From Verrucomicrobiales bacterium (GTDB taxonomy: Bacteria; Verrucomicrobiota; Verrucomicrobiia; Verrucomicrobiales; DEV007), in NCBI GenBank assembly GCA_029213065.1, contig JARGPH010000020.1:16124-80123 (forward strand): DNA of 64,000 bases, given 5' to 3'. Below are positions 17,440 to 24,669 of the stretch, one piece after another. A program made the translations under genes and the position numbers. Numbering within the stretch: the first letter of the stretch is position 1; each line of letters starts with the position of its first letter. A model generated the notes under the pieces. It was not told the DNA's origin. It did not search any database and was given only the letters and a program-made list of their open reading frames with translations.

Positions 17440-19179
17440 TTAGGTCATGAGGCTCTGACGGCAGAGCATCGCGTAGATGCCATCTTCCTTGATCAGATCG
17501 TCGTGGGTGCCTTCCTCCGCAACCTGTCCGTGGTCGAGCACGTAGATACGGTCGGCGTTGCGGACCGTTGAGAGACGGTGGGCGATGACGAAACTGGTCC
17601 GGTTCGCCATCAACTTTTCGAGGGCGGCCTGAATCAGTTTCTCCGTCTCGGTATCGACGCTGGCAGTGGCCTCGTCGAGCAGAAGGATAGGCGGATTTTT
17701 CAAGATAACCCGGGCAATTGCGACGCGCTGTTTCTCCCCGACCGAGAGCTTCACGCCGCGCTCTCCGACGTTGGTGTCGAGTTGCTGAGGAAGTGCCTTC
17801 ACGAATTCCTCAGCGTTGGCGGCGCGGAGGACTTCCCACATCTCTTCGTCGGTGGCACCGTGCTTGGCGAGTTCCAGATTTTCCCGCATCGACCCGTTGA
17901 AGAGAAAGCTCTCCTGAGTGACGTAGCCCATCGCATCGCGAAGGGAGGATTTCTTCAGGTCATTGATCGCCTGACCGTCAATTGAGATCGTTCCGCTGTC
18001 GGCTTCGTAGAAGCGTGTCAGGAGGTTGATGATCGTGGATTTCCCGGCTCCGGTATGTCCCACCAGCGCGATCATCTGGCCGGGTTCGGCGCGCATCGCG
18101 ACGCCTTTAAGGGTTGAAATATCGTCACCGTAGGAAAAGCGAACCTCGTCGAGGACAACCTCGCCTTTGATGGGGCGTTTCAGATCTTCGCCGATGTCGA
18201 TGTCGGGTTCCTCCTCGGCGTCGACGATTTCAAAGACGCGTTCCCCCGCAGCCCGGCCGGCCTGGAAAATCTGATTCAGTCCGTGAAGTCGTGTGATTGG
18301 CTCGTAGAACAGCGAGAGGGCGACGAGAAAGGCGACAAAGACACCGGTCTCCTTCTCCAGGGTAGCTTGATCGGGTGCCTGCATCACAGACCATGCGCCG
18401 AAGCCGACGACGAGGACGTAGCCGAGGTTCCGGCAAAACTCCATGCTCGGGCTGTAGCTCGCCCAGACCCGCATGAGCCGGAGTGTTGCCTGTCTCACGA
18501 GGTCGCTTGCCTCGTTGAAACGACTCAGTTCCGCCTCTTCGCGGGTGAAGGTTTTGATCTGCTGGATGCCGTCGATGTTGTCATGTAAGAGCGAGTTCAT
18601 GTCGCTCGTGGCGTTGCGGACGCGGCGGTGGCGGGCCGGTGCCGTTTTGGTGTAGGTCCACGCTCCAATGACGAGAAAGGGCATCGGGATCATCGCGATG
18701 AAGGCGAGGGTCATATTCTCTTTGAAGAGGAAAAATCCCACCACGAGAATTTGCAGCACCGCTACGACACCCTGTTCGATCCCGTCGATGAGAACCCGTT
18801 CCATCGCGGTGACGTCTTCCGTGACCCGGGTCATAACGTCTCCGGTTCGTTTGTTATCAAACCAGCGCATCGGGAGTCGCTGGATTTTTTCATACAAATC
18901 GGACCGAATATCAAAGATCACGCTCTGCTCGAACGTATTGTTGAGAATAATGCGGAGAGCATTGAACAGATTGGTGACGAAGAAAGCGCCCGCGGCGATG
19001 AGCGCCAGGGGAATGAGGCGGTCGAAGTCACGGTTCGGGATCACTTCCCCGGTGATGGTTTTCGTGACCTCGGGAAAGACAATCACCATCAAAGTCATGA
19101 TCACCGCGCAGGAAAGCTGCGAAATGGCGAGAACCGGATAACGTTTTAAGTAAGAGAAGATTCGCGGAATCGTCTTCAT
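17440..19179 (-). CDS. ABC exporter, fused permease and ATPase (MsbA-like)
   Basis: The 579-residue half-transporter has an N-terminal six-helix exporter domain (residues about 15-310) and a C-terminal nucleotide-binding domain. The latter has Walker A GHTGAGKSTI, the signature LSVGEKQRVAIAR, Walker B ILLLDEATASVD and the H-loop AHRLSTVR. Such homodimers flip lipids (MsbA) or export drugs or peptides; the substrate cannot be chosen from sequence, though no peptidase domain is present. It is likely first in an operon with the DUF2293 gene. Confidence 0.93.
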   Translation of the reverse strand: MKTIPRIFSYLKRYPVLAISQLSCAVIMTLMVIVFPEVTKTITGEVIPNRDFDRLIPLALIAAGAFFVTNLFNALRIILNNTFEQSVIFDIRSDLYEKIQRLPMRWFDNKRTGDVMTRVTEDVTAMERVLIDGIEQGVVAVLQILVVGFFLFKENMTLAFIAMIPMPFLVIGAWTYTKTAPARHRRVRNATSDMNSLLHDNIDGIQQIKTFTREEAELSRFNEASDLVRQATLRLMRVWASYSPSMEFCRNLGYVLVVGFGAWSVMQAPDQATLEKETGVFVAFLVALSLFYEPITRLHGLNQIFQAGRAAGERVFEIVDAEEEPDIDIGEDLKRPIKGEVVLDEVRFSYGDDISTLKGVAMRAEPGQMIALVGHTGAGKSTIINLLTRFYEADSGTISIDGQAINDLKKSSLRDAMGYVTQESFLFNGSMRENLELAKHGATDEEMWEVLRAANAEEFVKALPQQLDTNVGERGVKLSVGEKQRVAIARVILKNPPILLLDEATASVDTETEKLIQAALEKLMANRTSFVIAHRLSTVRNADRIYVLDHGQVAEEGTHDDLIKEDGIYAMLCRQSLMT

Positions 19180-19262
19180 AAGAAGGTATTTGAATTGAAA
19201 AGAGGGATTTTAAGGAAATGTTAAGTATCGTTCGCCACTTCGGCGCGAATGCAGATTGAATC

Positions 19263-19928
19263 ATGCCCCGCAAACGAAAGCGCTCTATCTTTTTCTGGCT
19301 TGTTACGCTTCCGCTTCTTCTATTGGTGGCGTTTGTGGTGCTTTGCAATCTCTGGATCGTCGGATCGACGAGAGAGAGGGTTTTCGCCACGGTTTCGGAT
19401 GTGACGGAAGCACCCGTCGGGTTGGTCCTTGGGACGTCGAAGAAGGTTTCCCCTGACACTTTGAATCTGCATTTTCAAAACCGGGTCAAGGCCGCCGCCG
19501 AGCTGATCAAATCGGGACGGGTCGAGACATTGCTCGTGAGCGGCTACCGGGATTCACGCTACTACGACGAAACCCGCGATATGATCAAAGGGCTCACGGA
19601 AATGGGCGTCCCGAAGGCGAGCATCATTGCGGATGACAAAGGGGCGAGAACCCTCGATTCCCTGAGCCGGGCGAAGTCCGTCTTCGGGTTTGAGGATGTC
19701 GTCATCGTTTCCGACGATTTTCACGTGAATCGTGCCCTCTTTATCGCTGATCACGTCGGGGTGAAGGCCGTTGCGCTCGAAAGCGCCGAAGTTGACCGGA
19801 TGGATTCCCGGAGCGTTCGGATTCGCGAATGCTTCGCCCGTGTCAAAGCGGTCATCGATCTCTACTTCGTAAGGCCCGAAGCGCAGCGGGAAGCGATTTC
19901 CAATACCGCTTCCTCGGATCCAATCTGA
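19263..19928 (+). CDS. SanA/ElyC-like DUF218 envelope protein
   Basis: A 221-residue protein with one N-terminal membrane helix (FFWLVTLPLLLLVAFVVLCNLWIV) and a DUF218 domain: GLVLGTSKKV, NLHFQNRVKAAAELI, LLVSGYRD, and NRALFIADHVGVKA. The match is closest to the SanA subgroup, which affects vancomycin resistance and envelope barrier function in enterics. It is divergent from the ABC exporter and converges with the propeller gene. Confidence 0.88.
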   Translation: MPRKRKRSIFFWLVTLPLLLLVAFVVLCNLWIVGSTRERVFATVSDVTEAPVGLVLGTSKKVSPDTLNLHFQNRVKAAAELIKSGRVETLLVSGYRDSRYYDETRDMIKGLTEMGVPKASIIADDKGARTLDSLSRAKSVFGFEDVVIVSDDFHVNRALFIADHVGVKAVALESAEVDRMDSRSVRIRECFARVKAVIDLYFVRPEAQREAISNTASSDPI

Positions 19929-19941
19929 GAAAGGATTCTGT

Positions 19942-20508
19942 TTACTTGCGCTTCGTTGTCTTCAGGAGTTCTCCCGATTGGCTGAAGGTGGATACCATTT
20001 CGTCTTCGCCGTTTGAGTGATAGTGCAGGACCTGGATCACGTCATCGTGAAGCTGAATCGCATCAGGCCACCACATGTCGTCGGCGGCGTAGCTCCATTT
20101 CACTTTCCCGTCCGGGGCGACCGCTGTGATCACGGGGCCGTAGTAGCCGCTGCAATATATAGTGCCATCCTTCCCCACGACGGGTTGATGGGAGCAGGCG
20201 CCCACTTCCGTTTTGCGAAAATTAATCGTTCCGGTAGCAAGGTCGATGGAGTGCAGTTTCCCGCCGATGGTGACCAACACGGCTCCATTCGAAACGACAT
20301 GCGGGGAGACGGGATCCAGTTCCGTTTGAGGGAGGTCCAACCAGGATTTCTCCCAGAATTGTCTGTCAGCGCTCCAGCAGCTTAACGAAAAATCAAAAGT
20401 TCCCTGGTTGTCGGTGAGTTTTGCTTTCACTTCCAGCGGCTGCGCTTCCTGCGCTGAGGCAGGGGAAAACAGGAAGAAACCAAGAAATAGCAGAATCCAC
20501 TTTTTCAT
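19942..20508 (-). CDS. Exported PQQ-like beta-propeller fragment protein
   Basis: From ATG 20508 the product is 188 residues with a signal peptide (MKKWILLFLGFFLFSPASAQ). The mature part has short repeated strands of the PQQ-propeller type: NGAVLVTIGGKLHSIDLATG, GTIYCSGYYGPVITAVAPDGKVKW and QSGELLKTTKRK. There are too few repeats for a complete propeller, so it may be an open or dimer-completed one. A longer frame from 20616 exists, but the signal peptide fixes the start. Confidence 0.75.
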   Translation of the reverse strand: MKKWILLFLGFFLFSPASAQEAQPLEVKAKLTDNQGTFDFSLSCWSADRQFWEKSWLDLPQTELDPVSPHVVSNGAVLVTIGGKLHSIDLATGTINFRKTEVGACSHQPVVGKDGTIYCSGYYGPVITAVAPDGKVKWSYAADDMWWPDAIQLHDDVIQVLHYHSNGEDEMVSTFSQSGELLKTTKRK

Positions 20509-20654
20509 ATTAAACAGGAACAGGGAAAATTGGATCGATGGCAAGAGGTATTCCTGCCATGATGTCGGGCGACCTGCGGGGTCGGCAGGTCGTGACAGGA
20601 TGCCGCGAGACGACAAACAGCCCGGCGTTACCGGCGATGTTTTGTGTTCCCGAT

Positions 20655-20683
20655 TAAAAACGACCGCCTCGATTGGAGGTCGT
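20655..20683 (-). terminator. Intrinsic terminator of fabD
   Basis: Read on the reverse strand, ACGACCTCC and GGCGGTCGT (20683-20675 and 20668-20660) pair over nine positions with one mismatch around a 6-base loop. They are followed by a run of T, and the whole starts 4 bp after the fabD stop codon. A second stem without a U-tract (CGACCTGC 20570-20577 / GCAGGTCG 20585-20592) lies further along the gap. Confidence 0.75.
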
Positions 20684-20687
20684 AAAA

Positions 20688-21620
20688 CTAGCTGTTCAGC
20701 TCGGCGACGACTTTCTCAAGTCCTTCGACATCAGCAAAACTGAGACAGGTTTTCTTGCGGTCGATGCGACGCATCATCCCCGCGAGAACGCGCCCGGGGC
20801 CGAGCTCGATGAAAAGTTCCTCGCCCTTGTCGATAAATGCCTGAACGCTCTCGCCCCAGCGAACTGAACCGCTCACCTGAGCTTCAAGCGTTTTGCGAAT
20901 GTCATCTCCTTCGCTGACTTCTCTGGCTTCGACGTTGCAAAAGACGGGAACCTTGGGTGTATTCAGTTCCAGGCTTTGCAGGACCGCTGCGAGTTTTTCC
21001 TGTGCCGGAAGCATGAGCCGTGAGTGATACGCGCCGGCCACTTCGAGCTCCTGTGCGATGCGAACGCCGAAATCACTGGCGCAGGCGACGGCCGCCTCGA
21101 TGCCTTCTTTCGTTCCTGAAATCACGATCTGTCCGGGGCAATTGAGATTCGCGACATCGACGTCGCATTTCTCGGCGAGCTTGTAGATGTCCGCCTCTTC
21201 ACCGCCGATGAGCGCTGCCATCGAGCCTTTTGTCGCGCTGGTGGCCTCTTCCATGAAGGCGCCACGCTTCGCGACGAGATCGAGACCGGTTTCAAAATCA
21301 AACGTTCCCGCCGCGGCGTGAGCGGTGAATTCTCCGAGAGAAAGTCCTGCGCATCCTGCGATCTCGAGGTCGGGCACCTGCGCCTTGAGCAGTTCGAGAC
21401 AGGCGAGGCCGTGGGCGTAGAGTGCCGGCTGGCAGATCGAGGTGCGGGTGAGCTCTTCGGCGGGTCCGTTGAACATTTTCTCACTGAGGGAAAACCCGAG
21501 CTGCGCGTCAGCCTTGTCGAAAAGCGCCTTCGCTGCGTCAAATTGCTCAGCGAGGTCGCTTCCCATCCCTACGGATTGTGCTCCCTGCCCGGCGAATAAA
21601 AGTACTGCTCGTTTTCCCAT
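20688..21620 (-). CDS. fabD: Malonyl-CoA:ACP transacylase
   Basis: A 310-residue FabD that loads malonyl groups onto acyl carrier protein for fatty-acid synthesis. Visible are the opening LLFAGQGAQSVGMG, the nucleophile motif GLSLGEFTAHAAAG, the arginine-containing KRGAFMEEA, and AYHSRLM with the catalytic histidine. The start ATG 21620 gives MGKRAVLLFAGQG; an upstream in-frame ATG at 21638 adds six residues of no likely value. No other fab gene is nearby, which is unusual since fabD often sits with fabH, fabG and acpP. Confidence 0.95.
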   Translation of the reverse strand: MGKRAVLLFAGQGAQSVGMGSDLAEQFDAAKALFDKADAQLGFSLSEKMFNGPAEELTRTSICQPALYAHGLACLELLKAQVPDLEIAGCAGLSLGEFTAHAAAGTFDFETGLDLVAKRGAFMEEATSATKGSMAALIGGEEADIYKLAEKCDVDVANLNCPGQIVISGTKEGIEAAVACASDFGVRIAQELEVAGAYHSRLMLPAQEKLAAVLQSLELNTPKVPVFCNVEAREVSEGDDIRKTLEAQVSGSVRWGESVQAFIDKGEELFIELGPGRVLAGMMRRIDRKKTCLSFADVEGLEKVVAELNS

Positions 21621-21892
21621 AATCAGGTCGCAACTCAATCGCGAATCAGACGAACTGCAAGCCTTTTCGGCGGAGGTTGCAATGACGGCGTGGCGCTTCT
21701 TGCGTTAGGGCGTGAGTAAAGGTCGTATCGTTTTGTCCATGGAGAGGCTGCATCCTGCTGCCCGGCGGAGACTCCGGGCAGGGCTGGTGCTGGCGGCTGG
21801 AAGCGGGCCACTCCTTGAGGCCGGTGTGTTGGGTGATCGGTTAAAATCCACATTCCCATCTCCGCCGTGTTCTGGTATGGAGAGAGCATCTT

Positions 21893-23395
21893 ATGAATTT
21901 CTTTATCCGCAGTTTTCGCAGACATAACCCTGTCAGGTCACTGACCTTACCCTGTTGGGTCGCTGCTTTGCTTCTTCTCCAGTCTTCGACCTTCGCTGAT
22001 TCGAAAAAGCCGAATGTCCTTTTTATATCGGTGGATGACCTTGCGAGTTCGCTCGGTTGCTATGGGGATCTCATCGCGCAGACGCCGAACATTGATCGGC
22101 TCGCGGCGTCGGGAGTGCGGTTTGATCGGGCCTACAATCAGCTCCCGCTTTGCAATCCGACACGGGCGAGCATCATGACGGGCCTCCGCCCCGATACGAT
22201 CAAGGTTTACGATCTCGACCAGCATTTCCGTGAGGCGGTTCCGGATGCGGTGACGCTGCCGCAGCTTTTTAGGAAGGCGGACTACTTCTCGGCTCGTGTC
22301 GGGAAAATCTATCACTACAACGTGCCGGCGAGCATCGGGACGGACGGGTTTGACGATCCTCCTTCCTGGGAGCGGACCGTGAATCCGAAGGGCCGTGACA
22401 AGGATGAGGAAGATCTCATTTTCAACGCGGAGCCTCATCGCAAGATCAGCGGGGCGTTGAGCTGGCTCGCGGCAGAGGGCACGGACGAGGAGCAAACCGA
22501 CGGGATGATCACGACGGAGGCGATCAAGATCATGGAGGAGAAAAAAGACGAGCCGTTCTTCCTCGGGGTGGGATTTTTCCGACCTCATACGCCGTATGTT
22601 GCGCCGAAGAAGTATTTCGATCTCTACCCGAAGGAGAGTCTGAGACTGCCCTACGCACCGAAAGGGGACCGGGATGACATCCCTGTTCCGGGATTCGCTC
22701 ATAACTGCCCGATTCCGAATTACGGGCTCGAGGAGCCGGTCCTGCTGGGAGCATTGCAGGCCTATTATGCCTGTGTCTCTTTCGTCGACGCACAGGTCGG
22801 GCGGCTTCTCGATGCGCTGGAGAGGCTTGAGCTGGAGGATGATACCATCGTCGTTTTCTGGAGCGATCACGGGTATCACCTCGGCGAGCACAACGGGGTT
22901 TGGCAAAAGCGGACTCTATTTGAAGAATGCTCGCGGACGCCGCTCATCATTCGCGTTCCCGGTGCCGCTGGGAATGCGCAGGATTGCAGCCGTATCGTCG
23001 AGTTTGTCGACATTTATCCGACGATTGCAGAGGCGGCGGGGCTCGCTCTGCCTGAGGAGCTGGAAGGGAAAAGTCTTGTACCGTTGTTAGAGGATCCCAT
23101 CGCAGAGTGGGACGGTTATGCGATCACACAGATTCTGCGTCCTCAGGATGACCGGCTCGACACGCCGGTGATGGGCTGCAGTATCCGGACGGATCGCTGG
23201 CGCTTCACGGAGTGGGCGGAAGGCGCTTCGGGGGAGGAGCTATACGATCACTGGGCAGACCCGATGGAGTTTGATAATCTCGCGGTTGACCCGTCGCCCG
23301 CGGACAAGGCAGTCATGGACGAACTGCGACCGCTGTTGAGAGCAAAGGCGAGTGGAAAAATCCCGACGACGCCGTTCAACGAGCCGCGGTTGTAG
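21893..23395 (+). CDS. Exported sulfatase (iduronate-2-sulfatase type)
   Basis: A 500-residue sulfatase exported by an N-terminal signal (about residues 15-36). The metal site begins with SVDDLAS; the formylglycine motif is CNPTR with C87 in [14 protein letters not shown], which needs a maturase (FGE or anSME) that is not in the window. [17 protein letters not shown] and [18 protein letters not shown] carry further metal and substrate ligands. It removes sulfate esters from polysaccharides, in line with a marine polysaccharide-degrading lifestyle. The first ~20 residues are encoded by a dispersed 22-bp-period repeat (21926-21955), so the true start could lie slightly downstream. Confidence 0.92.
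   Translation: MNFFIRSFRRHNPVRSLTLPCWVAALLLLQSSTFADSKKPNVLFISVDDLASSLGCYGDLIAQTPNIDRLAASGVRFDRAYNQLPLCNPTRASIMTGLRPDTIKVYDLDQHFREAVPDAVTLPQLFRKADYFSARVGKIYHYNVPASIGTDGFDDPPSWERTVNPKGRDKDEEDLIFNAEPHRKISGALSWLAAEGTDEEQTDGMITTEAIKIMEEKKDEPFFLGVGFFRPHTPYVAPKKYFDLYPKESLRLPYAPKGDRDDIPVPGFAHNCPIPNYGLEEPVLLGALQAYYACVSFVDAQVGRLLDALERLELEDDTIVVFWSDHGYHLGEHNGVWQKRTLFEECSRTPLIIRVPGAAGNAQDCSRIVEFVDIYPTIAEAAGLALPEELEGKSLVPLLEDPIAEWDGYAITQILRPQDDRLDTPVMGCSIRTDRWRFTEWAEGASGEELYDHWADPMEFDNLAVDPSPADKAVMDELRPLLRAKASGKIPTTPFNEPRL
21926..21955 (+). repeat. 22-bp-period ACCCTGT repeat, two units, inside the sulfatase signal-peptide codons
   Basis: AACCCTGT at 21926-21933 and TACCCTGT at 21948-21955 lie exactly 22 bp apart. 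The bases between them (GTCAC, then a purine- and pyrimidine-matched stretch) align with the element upstream of the pectate-lyase gene at about 26 of 34 positions by eye. Confidence 0.7.
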
Positions 23396-23439
23396 GGCTT
23401 GAGATCTGTGGTCGGAACGATTCCCGTGCCGCTACCCAG

Positions 23440-23464
23440 AAACCAAGAACCAAGAACCAAGAAC
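23440..23464. repeat. Short 7-bp tandem repeat (ACCAAGA x3)
   Basis: Three perfect copies of ACCAAGA lie in the 77-bp gap between the convergent sulfatase and the gene at 23473. It is a simple-sequence tract with no coding capacity. Confidence 0.85.
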
Positions 23465-23472
23465 GGACTACC

Positions 23473-24408
23473 TCACTTCGGGCTCGACTGTGTTTCCGGG
23501 GCAGAACGAATCACGAGAGGGGGGCGGGACTGGTCGTCTTTCTCGTAATCGATCGTGGAGCGATACGATTTCTTCGCCGCCGGAATGTGATAAATGCTGG
23601 AGCGGGGAAGTTTGGGGAGGCCAATTGAGTTCACACTTCCGGCCGGGCTGATGACTTGTTGACCTGCCATCTCCGGGCTGGTTGAACCAGTTTTGCCTTC
23701 GTTGAAACGTGACTCGTCGAGTCGGATATCATCACTGGCACGAGAGGAATCATCGATCGACACTGGCTTGGGAACCAGTTTGCGCTCGTCCACTTCGTCG
23801 ACGGGAAACGCGTTATCCATGAACGATTCGTCAGCATTGGCGCTGGCGCGTGATACCCGGACCTCGTCGCGGGTTTTGTATTTCACCGGCTTTTCGGAAA
23901 GTTTCTGTTCGGGCCAGTTTTTGCCTTCGACCTTGGCGGTCATGCGGGCGATGGCCTCACGAATGTCTTCGTCCATCTCCATTGCTTCAGGCGGAAGCTC
24001 CGTGTTGGCGCGGGCTGAATCGGCAAGGCTTTTGGCAACGACCGCTTCATCTGCGGTGAAAGCGTCACGGATAATGTTTCCGAATTCCGGTGCGGCGAGC
24101 AATACCGCTTCTGCTATGGAGTTGTCCTCGTTGGGGAACTCGTTCCGGGCGACGTAGATGAGCTGGGTGAGCAGATTTGAATCCGGATTTGAAGATTCAA
24201 TCGCTTTGATCATGAGATCGCGACGGCAGCCCGGGTTGGTTTGCAGTGCATCCTGGAAGAACATGAGGACGTGATCGGGCTGAGCCTGAATTCCCGCGAC
24301 GAGCGTTTCAATGGCGCTGCTGCAATCCTCAGCGGATTCAGAAGCGGTCGACCATGTGGGAAGAATAGTGCCAATGGTCAAGGCAATCAGAGGGATAGCG
24401 AGCTTCAT
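23473..24408 (-). CDS. Exported protein of unknown function
   Basis: A 311-residue protein with a signal peptide (MKLAIPLIALTIGTILPTWSTA). Residues 25-130 are helical, with EDCSSAIETLVAGIQAQPDHVLMFFQDALQTNPGCRRDLMIKAIESS and two cysteines that could pair. The remainder is polar and low in complexity, with several Asp/Ser/Arg-rich stretches (MDNAFPVDEVDERKLVPKPVS). I do not recognise a family. It lies just downstream of tRNA-Gly on the same strand (16 bp). Confidence 0.7.
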   Translation of the reverse strand: MKLAIPLIALTIGTILPTWSTASESAEDCSSAIETLVAGIQAQPDHVLMFFQDALQTNPGCRRDLMIKAIESSNPDSNLLTQLIYVARNEFPNEDNSIAEAVLLAAPEFGNIIRDAFTADEAVVAKSLADSARANTELPPEAMEMDEDIREAIARMTAKVEGKNWPEQKLSEKPVKYKTRDEVRVSRASANADESFMDNAFPVDEVDERKLVPKPVSIDDSSRASDDIRLDESRFNEGKTGSTSPEMAGQQVISPAGSVNSIGLPKLPRSSIYHIPAAKKSYRSTIDYEKDDQSRPPLVIRSAPETQSSPK

Positions 24409-24424
24409 AAGAATCGATTTGAAG

Positions 24425-24498
24425 TGGAGCGGGTAGTGGGAATCGAACCCACATAACTAGCTTGGAAGGCTAGGGCTTTACCACTAAGCTATACCCGC
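24425..24498 (-). tRNA. tRNA-Gly (anticodon TCC), CCA encoded
   Basis: The reverse strand folds as a complete cloverleaf: acceptor GCGGGTA/TACCCGC, D-arm with AGTGGTAAAG, anticodon stem CTAGC/GCTAG around loop CTTCCAA (anticodon TCC), T-arm GTGGG-TTCGATT-CCCAC, discriminator T and a genomically encoded CCA (24427-24425). T73 is the glycine identity base. Confidence 0.97.
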
Positions 24499-24515
24499 AA
24501 TCGCTATAACATCTC

Positions 24516-24532
24516 AAAGTTTTATAAACTTT
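24516..24532. promoter_or_regulatory. Inverted repeat upstream of tRNA-Gly
   Basis: AAAGTTT-TAT-AAACTTT is a perfect 7-bp dyad 18 bp upstream of the mature tRNA 5' end, within AT-rich sequence between the tRNA and comEC. It could be part of the tRNA promoter region, but no convincing -35/-10 pair at correct spacing was found. Confidence 0.3.
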
Positions 24533-24628
24533 CAATTAAATTTTAATAAACTTAACCTTTAACTGAGTTTTAGAAACTGAGCTGTTCCTCACGGAGTGAC
24601 CCGCGAGGGATGTGAATTTAGCGATGTC

Positions 24629-24642
24629 TTGGCAAATGCCAA
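24629..24642. promoter_or_regulatory. Palindrome TTGGCA-AA-TGCCAA upstream of comEC
   Basis: This perfect 6+2+6 palindrome ends 27 bp before the comEC GTG start, where an operator would overlap the promoter or leader. It does not match the sigma-54 -24/-12 spacing. Confidence 0.4.
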
Positions 24643-24669
24643 CCTGATTTTTAAGAAATTTACAGATTC

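Noticed and set aside
21758-21781. Hairpin CTGCCCGG-N8-CCGGGCAG as terminator or riboswitch before the sulfatase gene
   Set aside because: It has no U-tract and no aptamer-like conserved bases around it, so no function can be supported.
21635-21925. A 96-codon reverse-strand frame between fabD and the sulfatase gene
   Set aside because: It overlaps the sulfatase start, is Pro/Ala/Arg-rich without motif, and has no plausible start signal.
21947-22906. A 319-codon reverse-strand frame inside the sulfatase
   Set aside because: The translated sequence is very rich in Arg, has no motif, and lies opposite conserved sulfatase motifs.
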